Assembly: GCF_030271535.1 (NCBI RefSeq)
Contig: NZ_JASCXJ010000001.1
Span: 62,001 to 126,000 of the forward strand
Direction of reading: 5' to 3'
DNA length: 64,000 nucleotides
Source of the DNA: Nocardiopsis sp. ATB16-24
GTDB lineage: Bacteria > Actinomycetota > Actinomycetes > Streptosporangiales > Streptosporangiaceae
Shown: in pieces, positions 50,438 through 59,400 of the stretch
Layout of the letters: every line of letters starts with the position of its first letter
Numbering within the stretch: position 1 is the stretch's first letter
Program-made: the position numbers and the translations under genes
Notes under the pieces: generated by a model
Told to the model about the DNA's origin: nothing
The model's input: the letters and a program-made list of their open reading frames with translations, nothing else
The model's database searches: none

Positions 50438-50710
50438 GTGGGGATCGCGATACCGGGCGACAGTGAGCGGTGGCGGTGCACCGGATGCGGAAATCTCACA
50501 CGGTTCGATGTGACGCGTACCGTGCGTTCCCGGGACTACGTCCACCTGGACCTGTCCGGTGACGGTGACGTGGAGGAACGCACCGTGCTCTCCGAGACCA
50601 TCGAGAGCGTCCGGTGCCGTTGGTGCGGCGCCACCGACAGTGTGGAGATCATCGCCCGCCCCGACGCCGACCGCGGTTCCTCGTCGGAGAGCGCGACGGG
50701 CCGGTCATGA
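50438..50710 (+). CDS. Small zinc-ribbon protein
   Basis: A 90-residue protein with two CxxC knuckles, CTGC near residue 15 and CRWC near 63, spaced as in zinc ribbons, and a polar C-terminus. I do not recognise a specific function. The GTG at 50438 follows GAGGAGGAG, an excellent ribosome binding site. The stop overlaps the next gene as ATGA, so it is translationally coupled to the NYN nuclease and probably serves the same RNA- or DNA-related process. It is divergent from the DEDD exonuclease gene. Confidence 0.82.
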   Translation: MGIAIPGDSERWRCTGCGNLTRFDVTRTVRSRDYVHLDLSGDGDVEERTVLSETIESVRCRWCGATDSVEIIARPDADRGSSSESATGRS

Positions 50711-52116
50711 GCGCCCGCCCCGGGGCGGGCGGTGACTCCGAGGGCGGGGAGCCGCCCGAGGGCCCGTCCCTCGACGGCCCCGAGGACGCCCCTTCCGAGG
50801 ACGAAGGGGGCACCGACGAGGAACCGGCACGCCCCCTGCCCGAGGCGGTACGCGCCCGGGTCGTGGAGTACGGCTCCGACGTGCTCGGCGGCATACGGCC
50901 CGGCGAGCTGCCCCCACTGCTGCGCAGGGTGGCCAGGTTCGAGCCCCGACGCCGTGCGCGTCTGGCCGGGCCGCAGATCGCCGCCCAACTGGAGTCCGAC
51001 GACGTCTTCCGTTCGATGGTGGCCGAGCGGGTCGAACAGGTGTGGCCGGAACTGGCCGAGGGACTGCGCTCGGGTGTGGTCCCGCCCGCGGCCGATCCCG
51101 TCGCGGTGGCGGCGTGCGCCTATCTGCTGCGTCCCCCGGGCTGGACGGAGATCGTCGAGAACGTCCGGCGGGAGCTGGAGCGCCAGACCAGCGTCAAGAA
51201 GGTGGGCGAGACCGCGGCGGCGCTGGAGGCCACCCGCCGCCAACTGGACGAGACCCGACACGACCACCAGGCGGAGGTGGAGCGCCTACGCTCCCAGCTC
51301 CGGGAGCAACGCGCCGAGATCGCGCAGCTGCGCCGCAAGGTCCACTCCGAGCGTCAGCGGGCCAAGGAGGCCGCCGAGCGCGCCTCGCTCGCCCTGTCCC
51401 GCACGGCCGACCGCGAATCGGAGGCCGCCACGCAGGTCGGTGCCCTGGAACTGGAGAACCGGCGTCTGCGATCACGCCTGGCCGAGGCCGAGGCACAGGT
51501 GGAGGGCGTTCGCCGCGCGGTACGCGCCGGGCGCAGTGCCGACGAGGCCCGTCTACGGGTGTTATTGGACGTCCTGGTGGAGGCTTCGCACGGGCTGCGT
51601 CGGGAGTTGGCGCTGCCCGCGTCCCTCACCGTCCCGGCCGATCTGGTGGCCGAGAACGAACAGCAGCGACGTGTTTCGCTGGGTGGACTGCCCGACGACG
51701 ACCCCGGTCTGTTGGAACATCTGTTGCGGGTGCCCCGGGTCCATCTTCTGGTGGACGGTTACAACGTCACCAAGACCGGTTACGACCGGCTCCCCCTGGC
51801 GGACCAGCGCACCCGTCTGATGAGTTCCCTCGAAGGCCTGGCCAGCCGTACCAAGGCGGAGATCACGTGCGTGTTCGACGGCGCGGACGTGGACACTCCC
51901 CCGGTCATGGCCCCGACACGCCGGGTACGACTGCTGTTCAGCGCCCCGGGGGAGACGGCGGACGAACTGATCGTGCGGCTGGTGCACGCCGAACCGCCGG
52001 GGCGGCCCATCGCGGTGGTCACCTCCGACCGTGAGATCGTGACGGCGGTGCGCCGGGTGGGGGCGCGCGCGGTGCCCTCGACGATCTTCCTGGCCCGTGT
52101 GGAGGCGCACGGCTGA
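50707..52116 (+). CDS. NYN (YacP-like) ribonuclease-domain protein with coiled coil
   Basis: A 469-residue protein. The acidic N-terminus is followed by a helical region. A long coiled coil comes next (about residues 165-300, KVGETAAALEATRRQLDETR, EVERLRSQLREQRAEIAQLRRK). A C-terminal NYN/PIN-like nuclease domain starts at VHLLVDGYNVTKTGYDRLPL and includes ITCVFDGADVD and VVTSDREIVTAVRRVGA. The conserved Asp residues of the metal site are present. The substrate is likely structured RNA. The ATG at 50707 overlaps the zinc-ribbon stop; a longer in-frame start inside that gene is rejected. Confidence 0.9.
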   Translation: MSARPGAGGDSEGGEPPEGPSLDGPEDAPSEDEGGTDEEPARPLPEAVRARVVEYGSDVLGGIRPGELPPLLRRVARFEPRRRARLAGPQIAAQLESDDVFRSMVAERVEQVWPELAEGLRSGVVPPAADPVAVAACAYLLRPPGWTEIVENVRRELERQTSVKKVGETAAALEATRRQLDETRHDHQAEVERLRSQLREQRAEIAQLRRKVHSERQRAKEAAERASLALSRTADRESEAATQVGALELENRRLRSRLAEAEAQVEGVRRAVRAGRSADEARLRVLLDVLVEASHGLRRELALPASLTVPADLVAENEQQRRVSLGGLPDDDPGLLEHLLRVPRVHLLVDGYNVTKTGYDRLPLADQRTRLMSSLEGLASRTKAEITCVFDGADVDTPPVMAPTRRVRLLFSAPGETADELIVRLVHAEPPGRPIAVVTSDREIVTAVRRVGARAVPSTIFLARVEAHG

Positions 52117-52372
52117 GGACTCGCGGCGGAGTCGGAGCGGGAAGGTCGCGCACGTGTGCAACACCCTGGGGGCGGGCCCCTGGTTGAGCCGTGCGCGACG
52201 GTCCGCTAGGTTTTTCCAGGAACGTGAGAGCTCCCATCGGATAGACGGCCACCCTTGTGCCCCACGGTGGGAACCCTCACGCCGAGTCTCCCGTGCCCCC
52301 GCGCGGGCCCCATGACCGTTCTCCCAGCACCCCCCGTGCGGATTTTCCAGACCCCAAGGAGCGTGGACCGCC

Positions 52373-53374
52373 ATGAAGAATCCCGGTGGTCGGCGTACGG
52401 CTCGCCGAATCGCTGCTACGACCGGGCTCGGCGCGGTCGTCGCCGGCACCCTCATCGTTCCGGGCACCGCTCACGCGGAGCCGACAAGGGACGAGGTCGA
52501 AGAACGCATCGAGGAGCTCAACGAGGAGGCCTCCGCCGCCGTAGAGGCCTACAACCAGGCCAAGGAGGACCACGAGGTCGCCGAAGCCCTCTACGAGGAG
52601 CTGGAAGAACAGGTCGGGGACGAGGAGGAGCGCTACGAGGAGCTGCGCGGCAAGGTCCAGGGGCTCGCCAACGCCACCTACCAGTCCGGTGAACTGGACT
52701 CCACCACCAACATCCTCACCTCCGACGGACCCGAGGCCCTGCTGGAGCAGAACGCCGACCTGAACTACCTGTCGGAGTCCCAGCAGGCCCAACTGGACGA
52801 GTTCGGCGAGTCCTCCGAGCGTCTCTTCAGTCTCAAGGACGAGGCCGAGGAAGCCCTTGAGGAGGCCGAGGAGGCCCTTGAGGAGGCCGAGGAGGCCAAG
52901 GAGGAGGTCGAGGCCAAGATCGAGGAGCAGCAGACGCTCCTGGCCCAGTTCCCCGACGCGGACGCCTCCACCCAGGGTGCCGACGACAGCGGCGGGCAGT
53001 CCTACACCGGCAGCGCCTCGGGAAGCGCCGCCGCCGCCCTGGACTTCGCCTACCAGCAGATCGGCAAGCCCTACATCTGGGGAGGCACCGGTCCCAACGG
53101 CTACGACTGCTCCGGCCTGGTCCAGGCGGCCTGGCGTGCGGGCGGCGTGGACCTGCCCCGCACCACCTACGCCCAGGCCGAGGTCGGTCAGCGCATCTAC
53201 GACATCAACGCCCTCCAGCCCGGTGACATCATGTTCTTCTCCGGGCTGAACCACGACGGCCTCTACGCGGGCAACGGCCAGATGGTGCACGCACCGCGCA
53301 CGGGCCGCAACATCGAGGTCGTGGGGCTGGCCGCGTACTGGGCGGGGCAGTTCGAGTTCGCCGTACGCCCCTAG
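52373..53374 (+). CDS. NlpC/P60 peptidoglycan endopeptidase (RipA-like), copy 1
   Basis: Secreted cell-wall hydrolase that cuts peptide stems, usually during division. A Sec signal peptide (about residues 1-35, cleavage after GTAHA) is followed by a Glu/Ala coiled coil (about 36-190). That coiled coil includes the repetitive EALEEAEEALEEAEEAKEE, and then comes a short linker. The C-terminal NlpC/P60 domain has catalytic Cys246 (YDCSGL), His294 and His306. AAGGAG precedes the ATG. The catalytic domain is nearly identical over long stretches to the next gene, so the two are paralogues. Confidence 0.95.
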   Translation: MKNPGGRRTARRIAATTGLGAVVAGTLIVPGTAHAEPTRDEVEERIEELNEEASAAVEAYNQAKEDHEVAEALYEELEEQVGDEEERYEELRGKVQGLANATYQSGELDSTTNILTSDGPEALLEQNADLNYLSESQQAQLDEFGESSERLFSLKDEAEEALEEAEEALEEAEEAKEEVEAKIEEQQTLLAQFPDADASTQGADDSGGQSYTGSASGSAAAALDFAYQQIGKPYIWGGTGPNGYDCSGLVQAAWRAGGVDLPRTTYAQAEVGQRIYDINALQPGDIMFFSGLNHDGLYAGNGQMVHAPRTGRNIEVVGLAAYWAGQFEFAVRP

Positions 53375-53828
53375 CGGCGGGCGCCCGGAACGGGCTCCCG
53401 TCGGACCCTCGCTTCGTCTTGGGCCGTCCCGGGGGCGAGGGCATTCCGGCTCCGCGCGCCCCGCGATCGAGCGTGGCGTCCACCACCCGTCCCGCGTTCT
53501 CGGAAGGCCGTCAGCCGTCGGTTGACGGCCTTCGTGCTGTTAAGGACACCCGAGCGGTTTTCGGACACACCGCACCTGCCGGTGGAACATCACGAAAAGG
53601 TTGAGAGTGGCCTGGCGCATGCACTAATGTTCATCGCCGAGCGTGGTCGTTCCTCTTCACCGCCCCCTGGTGGTGACGGCCGCGCCCGGGTCCACCGATC
53701 CCGTTCCCGGGCCATGGGCCCTCGCTTCCTCGAGCCGCACCACCCCGCCCCCGGGCCCGCGGCCCGAGACCTCCACCCCCACCCGGTGCATCCCTTGCTC
53801 CCGTACGACCGGGGACGAGGAGAGAAAG
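53375..53828. other. Spacer between the two P60 genes
   Basis: About 450 bp, containing the terminator at 53503-53533. The rest holds GC-rich sequence without a recognisable gene; the promoter and leader of copy 2 are expected in the 3' half. Confidence 0.45.
53503..53533 (+). terminator. Hairpin terminator after P60 copy 1
   Basis: GAAGGCCGTCA and TGACGGCCTTC form an 11-bp perfect stem with a 9-nt loop. Confidence 0.8.
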
Positions 53829-54878
53829 GTGCTACACGTGTTCGCATCCCGCCACAGCGGGCGTCGCACAGCGGTCGTCGCCTCCCTCACCGCCGTTGTC
53901 CTCCTCCTGCCCTGCGCAGTGGCCCACGCCGACCCCACGGCCGAGGAGGTCCGCGAGGAGATCGAACGCCTCGAGGAGGAGTACATCTCCCTCAACGGGA
54001 CCTACAACGAGGCCAAGGAGATCCACGAGGCCGCCGAGGAGAAGCTCGAGGAGGTCCTGGAGGAGGTCGAGGCGGCCCGGGAGAAGGTCGAGGAACTCGG
54101 CCTGGGCGCACGCCGACTCGCCAGCTCCACCTACACCGGTGTCGACCTGACCTCGTTCCACCAGCTGCTCGGCTCCACGGGGCCCGAGGACGCCCTGGCC
54201 CACCAGGCCGACCTGGACTTCCTGGCGGGACAGCACGACAGCGGCCTCGAACAGTACATGGCGGAGCTGGAGAACCTCGAAACGTTGGAGGCCGAGGCCA
54301 CCGCGACCGAGGAGGAGGCGGCCGAGGCCCTGGAAGAGGCCGAGGAGGCGGCCGAGGCGGCTGAGGAGGCCATCAGCGAGCAGGAGGCGATCCTGGAGGA
54401 GCTGACCGCCGAGGAACAGGCCGCGGCCACCGAGAACATCGGCCAGACCAGCGGCGGCGCCAGCGGCGGCAGTGGTGGCGGCGGTGGCGGTGGCAGCTAC
54501 ACCGGCCCCGCCTCCGGCAACGCACGGGTCGCGCTGGACTTCGCCTACCAGCAGGTCGGCAAACCCTACGTCTGGGGAGGCACCGGCCCCAACGGCTACG
54601 ACTGCTCCGGACTGACCCAGGCCGCCTGGGGCGCCGCCGGCGTGAGTCTGCCGCGCACCACCTACCAGCAGGTCAACGTCGGCCAACGCGTCTCCTGGGA
54701 GAACAAGCAGCCCGGTGACCTGTTGTTCTTCTACCCCGGAGGCAGCGGCCCCGACCACGTGGGCATCTACGCGGGGAACAACATCATGGTGCACGCCTCC
54801 ACCTCGTCCCGCCCCATCGGCGAGGTCACTCTGAGCGACTACTACCGCGCCAACTTCGTCACCGCCGTACGCCCCTGA
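53829..54878 (+). CDS. NlpC/P60 peptidoglycan endopeptidase (RipA-like), copy 2
   Basis: Paralogue of the preceding gene with the same plan. A signal peptide (about residues 1-34, ending VAHA) leads into a coiled coil of Glu and Ala (36-200, with AAEALEEAEEAAEAAEEA), then a flexible Gly/Ser linker containing seven consecutive Gly. The catalytic domain has Cys259 (YDCSGL), His310 (DHVGIYAG) and His322. 349 residues from GTG 53829; a second GTG at 53838 is equally possible. Autoinhibition by the coiled coil, as in RipA and FtsX-controlled relatives, is an inference. Confidence 0.94.
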   Translation: MLHVFASRHSGRRTAVVASLTAVVLLLPCAVAHADPTAEEVREEIERLEEEYISLNGTYNEAKEIHEAAEEKLEEVLEEVEAAREKVEELGLGARRLASSTYTGVDLTSFHQLLGSTGPEDALAHQADLDFLAGQHDSGLEQYMAELENLETLEAEATATEEEAAEALEEAEEAAEAAEEAISEQEAILEELTAEEQAAATENIGQTSGGASGGSGGGGGGGSYTGPASGNARVALDFAYQQVGKPYVWGGTGPNGYDCSGLTQAAWGAAGVSLPRTTYQQVNVGQRVSWENKQPGDLLFFYPGGSGPDHVGIYAGNNIMVHASTSSRPIGEVTLSDYYRANFVTAVRP

Positions 54879-54896
54879 GCGACGGACGGCCCAGGT

Positions 54897-54923
54897 GCCC
54901 CGCGACGCCCACCGTCGCGGGGC
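54897..54923 (+). terminator. Hairpin terminator after P60 copy 2
   Basis: GCCCCGCGACG and CGTCGCGGGGC form an 11-bp stem with a 5-nt loop, 18 bp after the stop. Confidence 0.8.
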
Positions 54924-55033
54924 GCCGTCGTCCTCGGGGCCGGTACCGTGCCTCGGCGGCAGAGGCCACGCGGCCCCGTTCGTAGGCACCCTCACGGTGT
55001 GTCGCACGAGCGGGCACGTCCACGGCCGAGTCC

Positions 55034-55039
55034 TAGACT
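55034..55039 (+). promoter_or_regulatory. -10 element for a leaderless glycosyltransferase mRNA
   Basis: TAGACT fits the TAnnnT -10 pattern and ends 7 nt before the GTG at 55047. Transcription would begin at the start codon, and there is no ribosome binding site in front of it. Confidence 0.5.
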
Positions 55040-55046
55040 TCCCCTT

Positions 55047-56210
55047 GTGTCGCGAACCCTGATCATCACCAACGACTTCCCTCCCAGGCCCGGAGGCATC
55101 GAGTCCTTCGTCCACGAGATGGCGCTGCGCCGCCCCGCGGGGTCGGTCGTGGTCTACTGCTCCTCTCCCTCCCCCGCCGACGCCGCCGCCGATCCGCACT
55201 TCGACCTGCGTCAACCCTTTCCGGTGGTGCGCGACGCCGCGCGCGTCCTGCTGCCCACCCCCCGCGTGGCCGCTCGGGCTCGCGCCATCGCCGAACTGGA
55301 GGGCTGTGACTCCGTCGTCTACGGCGCCGCCGCCCCCCTCGGTCTGTTGGCCGGCGAACTGGGGCGACGTGGCCCGATCAAGCGACAGGTCGCCATCAGC
55401 CACGGTCACGAGACCTGGTGGGCGGCGCTGCCCGGCTCCCGGGAGGCGTTGCGCCGTATCGGCCGGGACACCGACGCCCTCACCTATCTGGGCGAGTACA
55501 CCAGAAGTCGCATGGCCCGGGCCCTGACCCCCGACGCCGCCTCGCGCATGCGTCAGCTCGCCCCCGGGGTGGACGCCGAGCAGTTCCGCCCCGACTGCGG
55601 TGGTGAGCGGATCCGGCGACGTCATGGGCTGGGCGACCGTCCCGTGGTGGTGTGCGTGTCCCGCCTCGTGCCGCGTAAGGGACAGGACATGTTGATCCGT
55701 GCCTGGCCGCGGATCCTGGCCGACGTACCCGACGCCGCCCTGCTCATCGTCGGCGACGGCCCCGACCGCCGTCGGCTGCGTTCCGCCGCGCGGGGCATGG
55801 ACTCCGTCGTCTTCACGGGACCGGTGCCCCGCGAGGAACTGCCCCTCCACTACGACGCGGGGGACGTGTTCGCCATGCCCTGCCGCACCCGGTTGGCAGG
55901 TCTGGAGGCCGAAGGGCTGGGGATCGTCTACCTGGAGGCCTCGGCCTGCGGCCTGCCCGTGGTGGCGGGCGACTCCGGCGGCGCCCCCGACGCGGTCCTG
56001 GACGGCCGGACCGGCCTGGTCGTGGACGGTTCCCTGCCCGGACCCACGGCGCGAGCCGTCATCCGGCTGTTGAAGGACCCCGAGCGCGCCGCCCGGATGG
56101 GCGCACACGGCCGGGAGTGGGTGACCCGGAACTGGAGCTGGGAGCGTGCCTCCGAGCGTCTGGACGACCTCCTGAACACTCCCCGCGGCCGGAAGGAGCG
56201 GGACGCCTGA
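55047..56210 (+). CDS. GT4 glycosyltransferase, PimB-like mannosyltransferase
   Basis: Retaining glycosyltransferase with two Rossmann domains. The N-terminal TLIITNDFPPRPGGIESFVHEMA is the acceptor-side glycine motif of PimB/PimA relatives. The C-terminal donor site includes CVSRLVPRKGQDMLIRAW, LLIVGDGPDRRRL and the EX7E motif in EAEGLGIVYLEASACGLPVV. The likely reaction is GDP-mannose-dependent mannosylation of phosphatidylinositol mannosides. 387 residues. The GTG lies 7 nt after a -10 box, with no ribosome binding site, which points to a leaderless mRNA. Confidence 0.9.
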   Translation: MSRTLIITNDFPPRPGGIESFVHEMALRRPAGSVVVYCSSPSPADAAADPHFDLRQPFPVVRDAARVLLPTPRVAARARAIAELEGCDSVVYGAAAPLGLLAGELGRRGPIKRQVAISHGHETWWAALPGSREALRRIGRDTDALTYLGEYTRSRMARALTPDAASRMRQLAPGVDAEQFRPDCGGERIRRRHGLGDRPVVVCVSRLVPRKGQDMLIRAWPRILADVPDAALLIVGDGPDRRRLRSAARGMDSVVFTGPVPREELPLHYDAGDVFAMPCRTRLAGLEAEGLGIVYLEASACGLPVVAGDSGGAPDAVLDGRTGLVVDGSLPGPTARAVIRLLKDPERAARMGAHGREWVTRNWSWERASERLDDLLNTPRGRKERDA

Positions 56211-56221
56211 CGCCACACGAG

Positions 56222-56262
56222 GGACCTTCGGATCAAGGAGTTCGGCCCGAAGGTCCTTGTCG
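56222..56262 (+). terminator. Hairpin terminator before narG
   Basis: GGACCTTCGG and CCGAAGGTCC form a 10-bp stem with a 15-nt loop, followed by TTGTCG. It separates the glycosyltransferase gene from the nar operon. Confidence 0.65.
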
Positions 56263-56429
56263 TCCCCCCTGCTCTACGTGATGGACTCGGACCACAGGTG
56301 ATCCGGCCTACGGTCGACACCCGCGACCTTTGACTACAGTGGGTAGCGGACCATGCACATTGAGAGCATGTCGGTCGAGGCGCCGTCACCGGCCGTACCC
56401 GGCACCCTCGCTCACCGGAAGGGCTTCCC

Positions 56430-59400
56430 GTGGCAGACGAACCGACTTCCCGAAACGACCCGACCCACCAGAGCACCCCCGGCCTCGACGGCGCCCTCAC
56501 CGAGGCGCTGCTGCGCACACGCAGGTACCTGCGTCCCCGCCAGGTCTCGTCCGACCTTCGCACACTGCACCAGATCGGGGGACGCGACTCCGACGCCTTC
56601 TACCGGGACCGGTGGAGCCATGACAAGGTGGTGCGTTCCACCCACGGGGTCAACTGCACGGGTTCCTGTTCGTGGAAGGTCTACGTCAAGGACGGGATCA
56701 TCACCTGGGAGGGACAACAGACCGACTACCCGTCGGTGGGTCCCGACCGTCCGGAGTACGAGCCGCGCGGCTGCCCGCGGGGAGCGGCCTTCTCCTGGTA
56801 CACCTACTCACCGACCCGGGTGCGCTATCCCTATGTGCGCGGTCTGCTGCTGGAGATGTACCGCGAGGCCAAACGGCGTACCGGCGACCCCGTCCTGGCC
56901 TGGGCCGACATCGTCTCCGACCCCGAGCGTTCCCGCCGCTACAAGGCGGCTCGCGGCAAGGGCGGTCTGGTGCGGACCTCCTGGGAGGAGGCCGTGGAGA
57001 TGGCCGCCGCCGCCCATGTGCACACCGTCAAGGAGTTCGGTCCCGACCGCGTCGCCGGGTTCTCCCCGATCCCCGCCATGTCGATGGTCTCTCAGGCGGC
57101 GGGCTCCCGGTTCTACTCGCTGATCGGTGGAACGATGCTGTCGTTCTACGACTGGTACGCCGACCTGCCGGTGGCCTCGCCCCAGGTGTTCGGCGACCAG
57201 ACCGACGTGCCCGAGTCCGGGGACTGGTGGGACGCCGGTTACCTCATCATGTGGGGCTCCAACGTGCCCGTGACCCGCACGCCCGACGCCCACTGGATGG
57301 TCGAGGCACGCTACCGCGGACAGAAGGTGGTCGTGGTCTCCCCGGACTACGCCGACAGCACCAAGTTCGCCGACGAGTGGCTGCCCGCCCGCCCCGGTAC
57401 GGACGGTGCCCTCGCCATGGCGATGGGCCACGTCGTGCTCAGGGAGTTCTTCGTCGACCGGAGCACGCCCTACTTCGACGACTACGTCAAGCGCTACACC
57501 GACCTGCCGTTCCTGGTCCGCCTGGACCGGCAGGGCGACTCCTACCGGCCCGGCAAGTTCCTCACCTGCGCGGACCTGGGCGGCACGGAGGACAACGCCG
57601 CCTTCAAGACCGTGCTGCTGGACGAGCACACCGGCGAACCCACCGTGCCGAACGGCTCCCTCGGCTTCCGCTACGGCGAGGAGGGCAAGGGCCGGTGGAA
57701 CCTCGACCTGGGCGACACCGCTCCGCTGCTCAGCCTCCACACACCCGACGGCGAAGCGGTCACCGTCGAACTGCCCCGCTTCGACGACCTCACAGGCGCC
57801 GCCGAACCGCTGTACCGGGGCGTTCCGGTCCGCCGCGTCGGCGAGCACCTCGTCACCACGGTCTTCGACCTCCTGCTCGCCCAGTACGGCGTCCCCCGCG
57901 ACGGGCTCCCCGGCACCTGGCCGAGCGGATACGACGACGCCACCCAGCCCTGCACGCCGGCGTGGCAGGAGCCGATCACCGGGGTCTCCGCCGAACGGGC
58001 CGAACGCATCGGACGGGAGTTCGCGGCCAACGCCGAGGAGTCCCGAGGCCGTTCCATGATCATCATGGGAGCCGGCACCAACCATTGGTTCCACTCCGAC
58101 ACGATCTACCGGGCGTTCCTGACCCTGACGACACTGACCGGTTGCCAGGGGGTCAACGGAGGGGGGTGGGCGCACTACGTGGGGCAGGAGAAGGTACGGC
58201 CCCTCACCGGCTACAACCAGGTGGCCGCCGCGCTGGACTGGTCACGTCCACCGCGACAGATGATCCAGACCGCCTACTGGTACCTGCACACCGACCAGTT
58301 CCGCTACGACCCCTTCGGCGCCGACGCCCTGGCCACGGCCAACGGTCGGGGAACGTTCTCGGGAAAGTCCACGGCGGACGTGATCGCCCAGTCCGCGCGG
58401 CTGGGCTGGATGCCCTCCTACCCGACCTTCGACCGCAACCCGTTGTGCCTGGCCGAGGAAGCGGAACGTGCCGGGCTGCCGGTGTCCGAGTACGTTCCAC
58501 GGGAGCTGAAGGCCGGACGGCTGCGATTCGCCTGCGAGGATCCCGACTCCCCGGAGAACTTCCCCCGGGTCCTGACCGTATGGCGCGCCAACCTGCTCGG
58601 CAGCTCGGGCAAGGGCAACGAGTACTTCCTCAAGCACCTGTTGGGCACCGACTCCTCCGTACGGGCCCAGGAGGCACCGCCCCGGGCACGCTCCGCCGAC
58701 GTCGTCTGGCACGACGAGGCGCCGACCGGCAAACTCGACCTGCTCTTGTCGCTGGACTTTCGGATGACCAGCACCACGGTCTTCTCCGACATCGTGCTGC
58801 CCGCCGCCACCTGGTACGAAAAACACGACCTCAACACCACCGACATGCACCCCTTCGTGCACCCCTTCAACCCGGCCATCGCCCCTCCTTGGCAGAGCCG
58901 CACCGACTTCGACGCCTTCACCGCCCTCGGGCGCGCGTTCAGCCGACTGGCCGTCGACCACCTCGGCGTGCGCAGGGACGTCGTGGCGGTCCCCCTCACC
59001 CACGACACCCCCGACGAACTGGCCACCCCGCACGGACGGGTCCGCGACTGGAAGACCGGAGAATGCGAACCGGTGCCCGGCCTCACCATGCCCAAGCTGG
59101 TGGAGGTGGAGCGCGACTACACCGCCATCGCGGACAAGATGGGAGCCCTCGGCCCCCTGCTGGACAGGCTCGGCGCGACGACGAAGGGCGTGACCTTCGA
59201 CGTCGGAGGGGAGGTGGACCGACTCGGGCGCGAGAACGGGACCGTGCGCGGCGGCGTCGCCGACGGACGCCCCTCCCTGGCCCGGGCCACCCACATGTGC
59301 GAGGCCATCCTGGCACTGTCGGGCACCACCAACGGCCGTCTGGCCGCCCAGGGGTTTCGTACCCTGGAGGAGCGCACCGGCAGCCGCCTGGCCGACCTCG

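Noticed and set aside
53832-56216. A 794-codon minus-strand frame opposite P60 copy 2 and the glycosyltransferase
   Set aside because: Spans two clear genes and a terminator on the other strand and has shadow composition.
56263-56429. FNR-, NarL- or Rex-type operator upstream of narG
   Set aside because: I looked for TTGAT-N4-ATCAA and TTGTGAA-type dyads and found none; the weak CATGC/GCATG pair (about 56352-56370) is too short to claim.
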